Shown: positions 9,201 to 16,514 of the stretch, in pieces
Numbering within the stretch: position 1 is the stretch's first letter
Layout of the letters: each line of letters starts with the position of its first letter
Origin: Maribellus comscasis
Lineage (GTDB): Bacteria > Bacteroidota > Bacteroidia > Bacteroidales > Prolixibacteraceae
DNA: 64,000 bases
Assembly: GCF_009762775.1 (NCBI RefSeq)
Contig: NZ_CP046401.1
Location: 2,542,001 to 2,606,000, forward strand
Direction: 5' to 3'
The notes under the pieces: generated by a model
Databases searched by the model: none
What the model was told of the DNA's origin: nothing
The model's input: the letters and a program-made list of their open reading frames with translations, nothing else
Program-made: the position numbers and the translations under genes

Positions 9201-9355
9201 CCAAAGCCAAAAACGGGAAAGGTTCAAAATTGATGAAAGACAGGCTTGAAATTTTGCAGGAAAAACACGGAGAAAAATACCATTTGGAAACCATCGACTT
9301 AACCGAAAACGATACTGGAACACGAGTAGATATCTATATTCCTGAAGAAAATTAA
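6275..9355 (+). CDS. Sensor histidine kinase B: divergent thioredoxin-like sensor on the same kinase module
   Basis: The ATG at 6275 gives 1026 residues with a signal peptide (FNFARAFSQ). The architecture follows kinase A: a long periplasmic region, a DUF4369-like segment near 285-395, a thioredoxin-like domain at about 640-780 with STWIGDRY where a CxxC would sit, one helix at about 788-807, then the LytS-type kinase with His838 in MNPHFLFNSLN. The sensor half is only distantly related to that of kinase A, though shared landmarks remain (KRAEPV..QLF, MxEGSNxxEW). The kinase half is almost identical in protein and DNA, so both should feed the same partner. It is separated from kinase A by 145 bp that include a copied promoter region. 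Confidence 0.88.
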   Translation: MKTKLFLTLTIIFNFARAFSQEQIIKLNLQERHEYIFEKIDKIYLKSENEPDKFLQEDAKKIKITVEKIVPNELIEFSFQYSKNIRDNGSYGEMLNCVDYFFPELVVTRPYDVVQGLLCRSVLKFSLNLKTNSIELINRQNLINSFRTRLAELQIEGEELDLVWDIINKNKWFIEDEEVRFLTWFNNSNLTDKSIINSKIPDKLKVIEKSPTFISLGDENTQKIVPGKTQKKYWLNLESGIITNYSSIRYESSKGKTEKNFLTGNWKVFEKSLSLIDSHLVPAQKLFVSGKIEDPLSNKIFIKFLDQPFGTILKEITVFLNENGSFSTSFNFHNSGLIYIENENPNRNLSNEKIVMYGEPGDSLKFIANGKEKPWTLSFYGERKNEAELLLELREKIKLENLGLISPNSSQYVLDGDLYFGRGATKMPDGTYKINYKNYNTEFEKAIKQTDDISFQYKNTVNKEVRSFIANEVKAFIYNGVYDYLISSIFLERRYPGHYVTDAENKNTKRISALAEELNPQLTYNDYGIQSRKSISKYLNYQLRKTKKVSSHSSTVISRFYSFNDIDQLTQFAQLILTGAPLYREIGSTFNQILMDYLPIRNMPHISYSNNEKEAAIQYLQLMARSCNDIELVNEINQKLQQRAKIETGDHIPNLKLFDSDGKEQSFSDLIKGKPTVFYFPSTWIGDRYELDVIAPKNPDLEIIMVTEGSNFREWKEYNKRAEPVIQQLFYKNDTASLKELLFHRSTYAAFDREGNFLGYHNSFKSASDAAKTSVEKKQLDKSQLKIIIIVLLILLTLLILSLLIWRWRVRQRFRKEQQQRRLRELELTAIRSQMNPHFLFNSLNSVQNLVQQNKGREAHLYLADFAGLIRKVLQNSEKEEVSLAEELEMINQYLNLEKLRFDFDFTISVEDKIDTNNTMVPSMLLQPFAENAVIHGLQNKTGYRQLKIEVARDKSGIKITIEDNGVGREAAKNIAKAKNGKGSKLMKDRLEILQEKHGEKYHLETIDLTENDTGTRVDIYIPEEN
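8618..9330 (+). repeat. Kinase-domain repeat, copy 2 (matches 5392-6104)
   Basis: This is the partner of the repeat at 5392-6104. The few differences cluster around 9095-9125 and at the last codons. Confidence 0.93.
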
Positions 9356-9504
9356 ATTTTTTTAATGTTAAAAAAACAAAATATACATAATAAACATAAT
9401 TGCGGAATAGTTTTTGATAACTGAAAAATCAGTTGCATTCTTAATAATTTAGTTATTAAATTTTGCGGCTCCTCAAAAAAACTATAAACTATTAATTGTA
9501 AGCC

Positions 9505-11988
9505 ATGAAAAAAATCAGTCAATCTCTAAAACGCACAATCTTTTTTGTTGCCGTGTTCTTTTGCTCCTTCTCTTTGTTCTCAAACAATTATCCTCCTCTT
9601 GATTTTGAAATCAAAGGAGTTGTAAGCGATTCGGTGTCAGGCGATGGAATTTCCTACGTAACCATAAGCATTCAAACCGAAAAAGGCGTGATAAAACGTT
9701 TGGCCAGCGATGCATCAGGAAAATTTTCATTTTCGCTCGATTCCGTTGGCACCTACGATGTAATCTTCCATTCCATTGGTTACCAGATGCAGGTAAAACA
9801 AATCAAATTAAACAAATCTGCTACTAAAATCGACCTTGGTACCATTCCCCTTAAACATTCGGTTGAACAAATCGGAGAAGTGACGGTGGCCGTTCAAAAA
9901 CCCCTGATTCGAACAGAGCCTGACAAGATTGTTTACAGCCTGGAAACCGACCCGGAATCGAAAACCAGCAATGTACTTGAAATGCTGAGAAAAGTGCCTC
10001 TTCTTTCAGTCGACGGAGAGGACAATATTCAAATGAAAGGTTCTTCCAATTTTAAAATACTGATTAACGGTAAAAGTTCTGCCATGGTTTCGCAAAACCC
10101 GAAAGAAGTGCTGCGAAGTTTACCGGCAAGCAGTGTAAAAGATATTGAGGTGATTACCGATCCCTCATCAAAATACGAAGCCGAAGGAACAGCCGGAATC
10201 ATAAACATTATTACCAATAAAAACCAGATTGAAGGATTTCTGGCACGTGGAAGCGGAAGTGTTGATTCACGCGGAGGATACAGTGGAGGACTTTACGCAA
10301 CTTCGAAAATTAACAAATTTGGTTTCTCTTTAAATTATAATTACAACAAATATCTTCAGCCCAAAAGCGAATCGGAAAGTTACCGTGAAAATTACCAAAG
10401 TACAACCAACCGATACACCGAAACCGAAGGCTATAACAAAAGCACCGGCCGTTACAATTTTTTAATGGGTGAGGCCAGTTATGAAATTGACACCTTGAAT
10501 TTAATCAGTCTTTCTTTTTTTGGCTACGGAGGAGATTTTTCCAGTCCGGGCTACAGTTTAACCAACGATTATGACACTGACCGAATTCTTACACGTCAAT
10601 TTGAAAATACGATTAAAAGCAGTAACGGCTTTGGATCTTTGTCGGGAAATATCGATTATCAGCGTACGTTCGACAAACCGGATAAAACCTTTACCGTTTC
10701 CTACCGGCTCGACAATTCTCCACGAAATACAGACTATAAAAATGTAATTAACGGAATCCTTGATTATCCTTCATACCAGCAAAAAACCACAAACGATGCA
10801 GTGGGTCGCGAACACACCTTTCAATTAGATTATTACGACCCGATTACAAAAGTTCACCAGATAGAGACAGGGATAAAATACATTTTAAGACAAAATAAAA
10901 GTAATTCTGATATTTTCAGGTTTAACGAGGATACTGATGAATGGGAACGAGATTTAACACGGAACAATGATCTGGATTACGACCAGCACGTAGTTGGAAT
11001 TTATGGCGGCTATGTCCTCAAACTAAAAAAAATAAACATAAAAACCGGGTTACGGGCAGAAATTACAAAAAACGACGGTGTATTTACGTCAACTTCCGAC
11101 ACAACCTTTACCAACCGAATGTTTAACCTTATCCCCTATGTTACGCTTTCCAAAAATCTTAAAAACGGACAAAATGTTAAACTGTCTTATACACAACGTT
11201 TATCCCGTCCGGGAATTTGGTACCTCAATCCTTTTTACAATGATTCCGACCCTTTAAATGTTCGTTACGGAAACCCAAAACTCGACTCAGAAATCAGACA
11301 CACCTTCAACTTTACCTATGGAAAATTTTCTCCTAAATTCAACTTTAACCTGAACCTAAGCTCCGCATTTGAAAACAACTCAATTACCTCAATTACAACT
11401 CTCCAGCCCGACGGAGTAAGTGTAACCACTTATGAGAATATTGGGAAATACCAGGATTATAGTGGTTATATTTACGGGATGGTTAAAGTAGGAAAAAAGT
11501 TAAGTTTTAACTCAAATATCGGAGCATATTACACCATTCTGGAAAGCAATGGCGGGCAAAATCTAAGCAACGAGGGTTTTCGCTACCGAGGGACGCTATC
11601 AATGCGATATAATGTCTGGGAAAACGGAACCTTCTCCATCTACGGTGGGATGTATTCTCCCTCCATTATGCTACAGGGAGAATCTTCAAGTTACAATTAC
11701 TCAAATGTCGCGTTCTCACAATCATTTTTCGACAAAAAACTACGGGTAAATTTCTCGGTGAGCGACCCGTTCAGAGAGAGAATGGAATTCTCAAGTACCT
11801 TACAAGATGACACGTTTTACAGAAAATCGAAAAATTATAACTACAACCGAACTTTCAGAGTTTACATTTCGTACCAGATTGGACAGATGAAGGAGCAAAT
11901 TAAAAAAGCCCGGCGCTCAATAAAAAATACCGATTTAAAAAGTGGTGGCGACAGCGGACAGGGAGCAAGTACAGGAGGTGGTCAATAG
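9505..11988 (+). CDS. Outer-membrane beta-barrel receptor, PF14905 type with carboxypeptidase-regulatory domain
   Basis: An 827-residue exported protein with a signal peptide at about 1-26. Residues about 30-115 form a carboxypeptidase-regulatory-like beta-sandwich (FEIKGVVSDSVSGDGISYV). A TonB-dependent-type plug follows at about 135-245, including VLEMLRKVPLLSVDG, FKILINGKSS and YEAEGTAGIINIIT. A long outer-membrane barrel of the OMP_b-brl_3 family fills the rest, ending in a basic and Gly-rich tail. It is 149 bp downstream of kinase B and 9 bp upstream of the response regulator. The placement suggests a receptor or importer that reports to, or is controlled by, the kinases. The ligand is unknown; an ECF-type transducer is absent here. 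Confidence 0.87.
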   Translation: MKKISQSLKRTIFFVAVFFCSFSLFSNNYPPLDFEIKGVVSDSVSGDGISYVTISIQTEKGVIKRLASDASGKFSFSLDSVGTYDVIFHSIGYQMQVKQIKLNKSATKIDLGTIPLKHSVEQIGEVTVAVQKPLIRTEPDKIVYSLETDPESKTSNVLEMLRKVPLLSVDGEDNIQMKGSSNFKILINGKSSAMVSQNPKEVLRSLPASSVKDIEVITDPSSKYEAEGTAGIINIITNKNQIEGFLARGSGSVDSRGGYSGGLYATSKINKFGFSLNYNYNKYLQPKSESESYRENYQSTTNRYTETEGYNKSTGRYNFLMGEASYEIDTLNLISLSFFGYGGDFSSPGYSLTNDYDTDRILTRQFENTIKSSNGFGSLSGNIDYQRTFDKPDKTFTVSYRLDNSPRNTDYKNVINGILDYPSYQQKTTNDAVGREHTFQLDYYDPITKVHQIETGIKYILRQNKSNSDIFRFNEDTDEWERDLTRNNDLDYDQHVVGIYGGYVLKLKKINIKTGLRAEITKNDGVFTSTSDTTFTNRMFNLIPYVTLSKNLKNGQNVKLSYTQRLSRPGIWYLNPFYNDSDPLNVRYGNPKLDSEIRHTFNFTYGKFSPKFNFNLNLSSAFENNSITSITTLQPDGVSVTTYENIGKYQDYSGYIYGMVKVGKKLSFNSNIGAYYTILESNGGQNLSNEGFRYRGTLSMRYNVWENGTFSIYGGMYSPSIMLQGESSSYNYSNVAFSQSFFDKKLRVNFSVSDPFRERMEFSSTLQDDTFYRKSKNYNYNRTFRVYISYQIGQMKEQIKKARRSIKNTDLKSGGDSGQGASTGGGQ

Positions 11989-11997
11989 CGACAGGAA

Positions 11998-12765
11998 ATG
12001 AAAATAAAATCCATAATAGTTGACGATGAAAAAAACGGCCGGGAGAACCTGGCTGGTATTCTGAATCAGTACTGCCCCGAAATAGAACTTTTAGGGCAGG
12101 CGGATTCAGCAGAATCGGGTATTTCGCTCATCAGGAAATGTAATCCCGAATTGGTTTTTCTGGATATCGAAATGCCAAAGGCTGACGGGTTTCAGTTACT
12201 TGAGCATTTTAAAGATTTTCATTTTGAAGTGATCTTTGTTACCGCATTTGATAATTACGCCATAAAAGCAATCCGCTTTTCGGCCACCGATTATATTCTG
12301 AAACCCATAAATATTAACGAACTAAAAGCCGCAGTTGAAACGGTAGCTGCACGAATAAGGCAAAAAATGGAGAACCAGCGGATGAAGGAGTTGGTCTACA
12401 ACATCAGCCAACCACAAAATCCCCGAATCGGGTTACCTACCGGCGACCGCATTGAGTTTGTTGAGGTAGAAAAAATAATACGGTGCCAGGGAGAAGGGAA
12501 TTATACGCACATCTACTTTAAAGAGAGCCGGCACTTGTTTGTTGCCAAAACTTTGGTCGAATTTGAAGACTTATTAAAGGAATATTCATTTCTACGTGTT
12601 CATAAAACCCATTTGGTAAACCTAAAACATGTGGTTAGTTATTTGAAAAACGACGGCGGCATTCTTCAGCTCACCAATGGAGATTCGATTTCAATTTCGC
12701 GCCGCCGAAAAGAAACAGTACTACAGGAAATGAAAATAATGAATAAGATAAAAACCTTTTTGTGA
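11998..12765 (+). CDS. LytTR-family response regulator
   Basis: A 255-residue two-domain regulator. The receiver domain (about 1-120) has the acidic pair Asp9/Asp10, phospho-acceptor Asp56 in FLDIEMPKADG, Thr in FVTAFDNYAI and Lys in YILKPI. The C-terminal half (about 145-245) is a LytTR DNA-binding domain with the usual RCQGEGNYTHIYF and FLRVHKTHLVN motifs. It lies 9 bp after the receptor gene and overlaps the next gene by four bases. As the only response regulator in the locus it should take phosphate from both kinases. Likely operators are the direct repeats before the two kinase genes. Confidence 0.93.
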   Translation: MKIKSIIVDDEKNGRENLAGILNQYCPEIELLGQADSAESGISLIRKCNPELVFLDIEMPKADGFQLLEHFKDFHFEVIFVTAFDNYAIKAIRFSATDYILKPININELKAAVETVAARIRQKMENQRMKELVYNISQPQNPRIGLPTGDRIEFVEVEKIIRCQGEGNYTHIYFKESRHLFVAKTLVEFEDLLKEYSFLRVHKTHLVNLKHVVSYLKNDGGILQLTNGDSISISRRRKETVLQEMKIMNKIKTFL

Positions 12766-13145
12766 AGACTTTCTTTAGAAATAAACTCTGGCTTACAGCC
12801 CTGCCGATTGCTTTGGGTGTCATCTTATTTCTTATTGTTAACGCCCGTAAAGAACCTAAAAAGTCAGTTTATCCTTTAAACGTGATGGTAACATTCGACG
12901 AGACTAAATTTGTAGTACAAAATTGTGATACAATTGATTTTGTAAACGCTACACTTTCTTTAAACGAATACTACAAGATAAACGGAGTCAATTTAAAAGC
13001 AGGAGAAAATTACACCATTTGGCCAGTTGAATTTGTTCACAGTAACGGAAAACATTTTTCCAAGCGGCAGCCCCTGCTAAAATTCTCGATTTGGTGCGAA
13101 TTGAATGATAATAACAATGGTTTTTACAATAAAAAATTCAGGTGA
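12762..13145 (+). CDS. Small membrane-anchored protein of unknown function
   Basis: A 127-residue protein with one N-terminal membrane helix (about 10-27, WLTALPIALGVILFLIV) and a soluble, probably periplasmic, domain of about 95 residues. The GTG start overlaps the stop of the response regulator (GTGA), which implies translational coupling and a linked role. I recognise no family. A role as an accessory sensor or a modulator of the kinases would fit the context but is speculative. Confidence 0.65.
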   Translation: MKTFFRNKLWLTALPIALGVILFLIVNARKEPKKSVYPLNVMVTFDETKFVVQNCDTIDFVNATLSLNEYYKINGVNLKAGENYTIWPVEFVHSNGKHFSKRQPLLKFSIWCELNDNNNGFYNKKFR

Positions 13146-13219
13146 TATTGAAATGTTAAAATTTTGGTATTCACCAAATTGTTTTTTTACCTTTAAAAAC
13201 CAAAACAAAAAAAGCAACC

Positions 13220-13651
13220 ATGAGAACACTGTTAGCATTTCTAATCACGCTTGGTATTTTTTCCGTAGCCATTGCGCAGGATTCTGCTCCGAAAGAACTT
13301 TTTAAACCCGGACCGAAGTTGAAACAAGACACTTCTATATTAAAGATTCCCGGCTTTAAACCAACAAATCCGTTTAGCGATGATTCCGTTTTTAACTATC
13401 AACTGCCCAATCCGGAATCGCCGTTTAAAAAAAATGACAACATTACATCACAAGCTTCTTCCGATTCCTATGATCCATTTAAGATGCCAATTGCAGGATT
13501 AGAGATGCATTCGAACCTAAACATGCCTGTCTGGGTACCCGATTCAACAGTAAATTATTCTCTCATGATAAAAAAGCCGGGCTCAACCTGGTATAAGGGG
13601 AATAACCCGCTGCCGGATTCTGAAATTGTGCAGCAGGGAATAAAAAAGTAA
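13220..13651 (+). CDS. Small secreted protein of unknown function, end of the kinase locus
   Basis: A 143-residue protein with a clear signal peptide (MRTLLAFLITLGIFSVAIAQ). The mature part is rich in Pro, Ser and Asn, has several PFK/PFS/PFKMP-like turns and no membrane helix. It starts 74 bp after the previous gene, in the same direction, and is probably the last gene of the signalling operon. I recognise no family. Confidence 0.6.
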   Translation: MRTLLAFLITLGIFSVAIAQDSAPKELFKPGPKLKQDTSILKIPGFKPTNPFSDDSVFNYQLPNPESPFKKNDNITSQASSDSYDPFKMPIAGLEMHSNLNMPVWVPDSTVNYSLMIKKPGSTWYKGNNPLPDSEIVQQGIKK

Positions 13652-13690
13652 ACGCATTTGGGTTAAAAAAATCTTCAAAAAAAGTCCGAT

Positions 13691-13727
13691 TATAAAAAGA
13701 GCAGGCGATTAAAAAAATGCCTGCTCT
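13691..13727 (-). terminator. Intrinsic terminator of the DUF4395 gene
   Basis: A perfect 9-bp stem (AGAGCAGGC at 13698-13706, GCCTGCTCT at 13719-13727) closes a 12-nt loop. On the minus strand it is followed by a run of five T. It lies 24 bp beyond the stop of the gene at 13751-14188; on the plus strand no T run follows, so it mainly serves the minus strand. Confidence 0.8.
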
Positions 13728-13750
13728 CGTCATGCCGTATTTACGTTGTA

Positions 13751-14188
13751 TTATTTATAAAAAGGTAGTATTAAATATGTATAAATCATACATCCTACAC
13801 AAATCCCCAGTGCAAACTCAAGCGAAGCAAAAAATACCAGTACTCCGCTAACAACAAGCGCAGCTGCACCCAGATTCAGTATAAACAAAACACTTATTCC
13901 CAGAGTCATTACAAAACCCAAACGCGCTGCAAATATTTTTTGAGCTTTCCCTACGGGTTTTTTACTAAAATTCAAAACATTTATCAGCCGCGAGCTGATA
14001 TAACTGACCGGGCTGTATTTAACTTCTGTAAACGCCCTCACAAAAAAGTCGGCCAAAAGAAAAATAAAAAACAGTACGGAATTGAAAATAAATCCTGACA
14101 CAATCAACAAAATAGTAATTAGAGCATTAGCCCTTGTAACGCGTTCATTTACTATTTCATCAGTTATCGGACAAACTAAACTTCTCAT
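13751..14188 (-). CDS. DUF4395 family membrane protein
   Basis: A 145-residue protein with about four hydrophobic helices. It opens with a conserved CPITDEIVNERVTRANA motif and has VKYSPVS in the middle, features of the DUF4395 family (PF14340). The molecular role is not known. It stands alone on the minus strand, convergent with the kinase locus and divergent from the peptidase genes. Confidence 0.75.
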   Translation of the reverse strand: MRSLVCPITDEIVNERVTRANALITILLIVSGFIFNSVLFFIFLLADFFVRAFTEVKYSPVSYISSRLINVLNFSKKPVGKAQKIFAARLGFVMTLGISVLFILNLGAAALVVSGVLVFFASLEFALGICVGCMIYTYLILPFYK

Positions 14189-14637
14189 GTTTCTTTTTCA
14201 ACTTAAATATTTACATTTTCAAATTAAATACAAAAAAGTCTTTTATTGTATGATTTTGATAAAAGTTGTTGAATTCCTTACAAAAAATTAACAAATTGAA
14301 AAAGAAATCATTTTGGATACAAAAGATAAGCCAAAGTTCAAAATATCATTTTGTTTAAATATTATTTAATTTTGAAAATATTGACAGCCAATTATGATAA
14401 AATAGAAATTTGTGCTAAAAAACATAAAACATTAATTTCATCATGTTTTAAACAAACCAGACCCTTTAGTTTTGTTTTTATAAATACATTGTAAAATTTA
14501 AATTTTTTATCAAACCATTTTAAGTCTTTATTATTTGAATATAGTATTTCTCTTTTTGCAACTGGTTTTGCAAAAAAACATTGATCAAACAAAGAAGAGG
14601 CTTTACTAATTTGTTTATACATAAAATTGCGAGTTCA
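14189..14637. other. AT-rich intergenic region between divergent genes
   Basis: About 450 bases separate the DUF4395 start from the chosen start of the S15 peptidase. The region must hold two outward promoters. I see no RNA gene, repeat or convincing conserved coding sequence; short open frames here are AT-rich and without recognisable motifs. Confidence 0.5.
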
Positions 14638-16491
14638 ATGAATCAGTTTTTCCAATTTCTAACTTTCATTTTTTTTGCCGCGCTAGGAATCCCAACCCTT
14701 GCACAAAATGAAAATTCAGTAAGCACAGAAAAAGTCGGACCGGTTTTCAAAGACGGAGAAGCGCAAATCGTTCCTGAATTTAATGACCCGGATTACTGGA
14801 TTCGTGAAGACCTGTGGGTGGAAACCGAATTTGATTCAGATGGAGATGGCAAACGCGACAGAATGCATGTGGATGTGACCCGCCCGCGACAAACCGAAAC
14901 CGAAGGTTTAAAACTGCCGGTAGTTTATGAAACCAGTCCTTATTTTGCCGGAACCGGCTCTCTGGACAGAAAGTATTTATGGAATGTAAAACAGGAATTG
15001 CACACCACGCCTCCCAGAAGAGAACATGTTCCACAGTTTACGGCAAAGGTAAACCGCCCGATCCTTTCAAAATCGCATGTAAAAGACTGGGTGCCGCGCG
15101 GTTTTATTGTAGTTCATTCTTCATCTCCCGGAACCGGGCTTTCACAAGGCTGTCCAACCGTAGGAGGAGACAATGAATCGCTGGCACCAAAAGCAGTTAT
15201 CGACTGGCTGAACGGCAGGGCAAAAGGATTTACTACTCCCGATGGAAATAAAGAAGTAACAGCCAATTGGACAACGGGAAAAGTAGGAATGATTGGCACT
15301 TCCTACAACGGAACCCTTCCGCTGGCAGCAGCAACAACCGGAGTTGAGGGATTGGAGGCCATTATTCCGGTTGCTCCAAATACTTCGTATTATCATTATT
15401 ATCGATCCAATGTACTGATTAGGCATCCGGGAGGTTGGCTTGGCGAAGACATCGACTATTTATACGACTGGATTCACAGTGGAAATCCCGAGCGTTGTGC
15501 GTATTGCGACAGTATTATCCGCGACAAGGAAATGTATGGAAACTTTGACCGTATTTCCGGCGATTATAACGATTTCTGGGCCGGCCGCGATTACCTCAAT
15601 GATTTGGAACCACTAAAAGCTGCCGTTTTAATGGCACACGCTTTTAACGATTGGAACGTAGTTCCCGAACACAGTTACCGAATTTCCAAAGCGCTAAAAG
15701 AAAAAGGAGTGCCGCTGCAAATATTTTATCACCAGGGAGGGCATGGAGGAGAACCGCCCATGATAATGATGAACCGTTGGTTTACCCGTTATTTGTTTGG
15801 AATTGATAACGGCGTGGAAAATGACTCAAAGGCCTGGATAGTTAGGGAAAATGATGAAAGAACAGATCCTACCCCTTACAAAGATTATCCAAATCCGGAG
15901 GCAAAACCGGTTCAGTTCTTCCCGCAGAAAGGTGCTCCCAAAACCGGCGGTTTAACGCTAAGCAAAAAACCAAAACAAGGAAAAGAAACACTGGTTGATA
16001 ACGTTTCATTTAGTGGTTCAACGCTGGCCCAGGCGGAAAATACGGAACACCGGCTTTTATTTCTAACTCCCATTTTAACTAAAGACATTCATATCTCAGG
16101 AGAAACTTCAATTACCATCAGTTTGGCGAGCAACAAACCCGCAGCAAATTTGTCGGTTTGGTTAGTTTCACTGCCATGGAATAACCGCAGAAATGCAAAA
16201 ATAACCGATAATATTATCACCCGTGGGTGGGCGGACCCCCAGAATTATAAATCGCTTACCGAAAGTGAACCGCTAAAAAAAGGAAAATTTTACGAGATGA
16301 CTTTTAATCTTCAACCCGACGATCAGGTTATTCCTGCCGGGCAACAAATCGGATTAATGATCTTTTCCAGCGATCGTGATTTTACCCTGTGGCCAAACCC
16401 CGGAACAAAATTAACTGTTGATTTGGATGCCACATCCCTAAGCATCCCTGTAGTTGGAGGAACCGCAACTTTTTCAAAAGCAATTCAATAA
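14638..16491 (+). CDS. Exported Xaa-Pro dipeptidyl-peptidase-type hydrolase (S15/CocE)
   Basis: The ATG at 14638 starts a clean signal peptide ending IPTLAQ and gives 617 residues; an upstream TTG frame (14581) would bury the signal. The alpha/beta-hydrolase domain of the S15/CocE family has Ser222 in GTSYNG, Asp338 in AFNDWNV and His369 in HQGGHGG, a complete triad. A C-terminal jelly-roll domain (about 430-610) ends with the family's VGLMIFSSDRDFTLWP-like strand. The known activity is release of Xaa-Pro dipeptides from peptide N-termini, though some relatives are esterases. It precedes the M1 aminopeptidase by 23 bp and likely forms an operon with it for periplasmic peptide breakdown. Confidence 0.85.
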   Translation: MNQFFQFLTFIFFAALGIPTLAQNENSVSTEKVGPVFKDGEAQIVPEFNDPDYWIREDLWVETEFDSDGDGKRDRMHVDVTRPRQTETEGLKLPVVYETSPYFAGTGSLDRKYLWNVKQELHTTPPRREHVPQFTAKVNRPILSKSHVKDWVPRGFIVVHSSSPGTGLSQGCPTVGGDNESLAPKAVIDWLNGRAKGFTTPDGNKEVTANWTTGKVGMIGTSYNGTLPLAAATTGVEGLEAIIPVAPNTSYYHYYRSNVLIRHPGGWLGEDIDYLYDWIHSGNPERCAYCDSIIRDKEMYGNFDRISGDYNDFWAGRDYLNDLEPLKAAVLMAHAFNDWNVVPEHSYRISKALKEKGVPLQIFYHQGGHGGEPPMIMMNRWFTRYLFGIDNGVENDSKAWIVRENDERTDPTPYKDYPNPEAKPVQFFPQKGAPKTGGLTLSKKPKQGKETLVDNVSFSGSTLAQAENTEHRLLFLTPILTKDIHISGETSITISLASNKPAANLSVWLVSLPWNNRRNAKITDNIITRGWADPQNYKSLTESEPLKKGKFYEMTFNLQPDDQVIPAGQQIGLMIFSSDRDFTLWPNPGTKLTVDLDATSLSIPVVGGTATFSKAIQ

Positions 16492-16514
16492 AAATTAGAA
16501 AGAAAAAAGAAAAT

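Noticed and set aside
9431..9460. AGTT pair upstream of the receptor gene as a third LytTR site
   Set aside because: The spacing is 20 rather than 21-22 bases and the half-sites deviate from the consensus at two positions each, unlike the sites before the kinases.
13105..13305. 66-codon plus-strand frame bridging the two small genes after the regulator
   Set aside because: It overlaps the ends of both neighbouring frames in another phase and codes for low-complexity sequence; the 13220 frame has a clear signal peptide and is preferred.
14189..14637. Short open frames in the gap before the S15 peptidase as hidden genes
   Set aside because: They are very AT-rich, lack motifs or signals and overlap the expected promoters.
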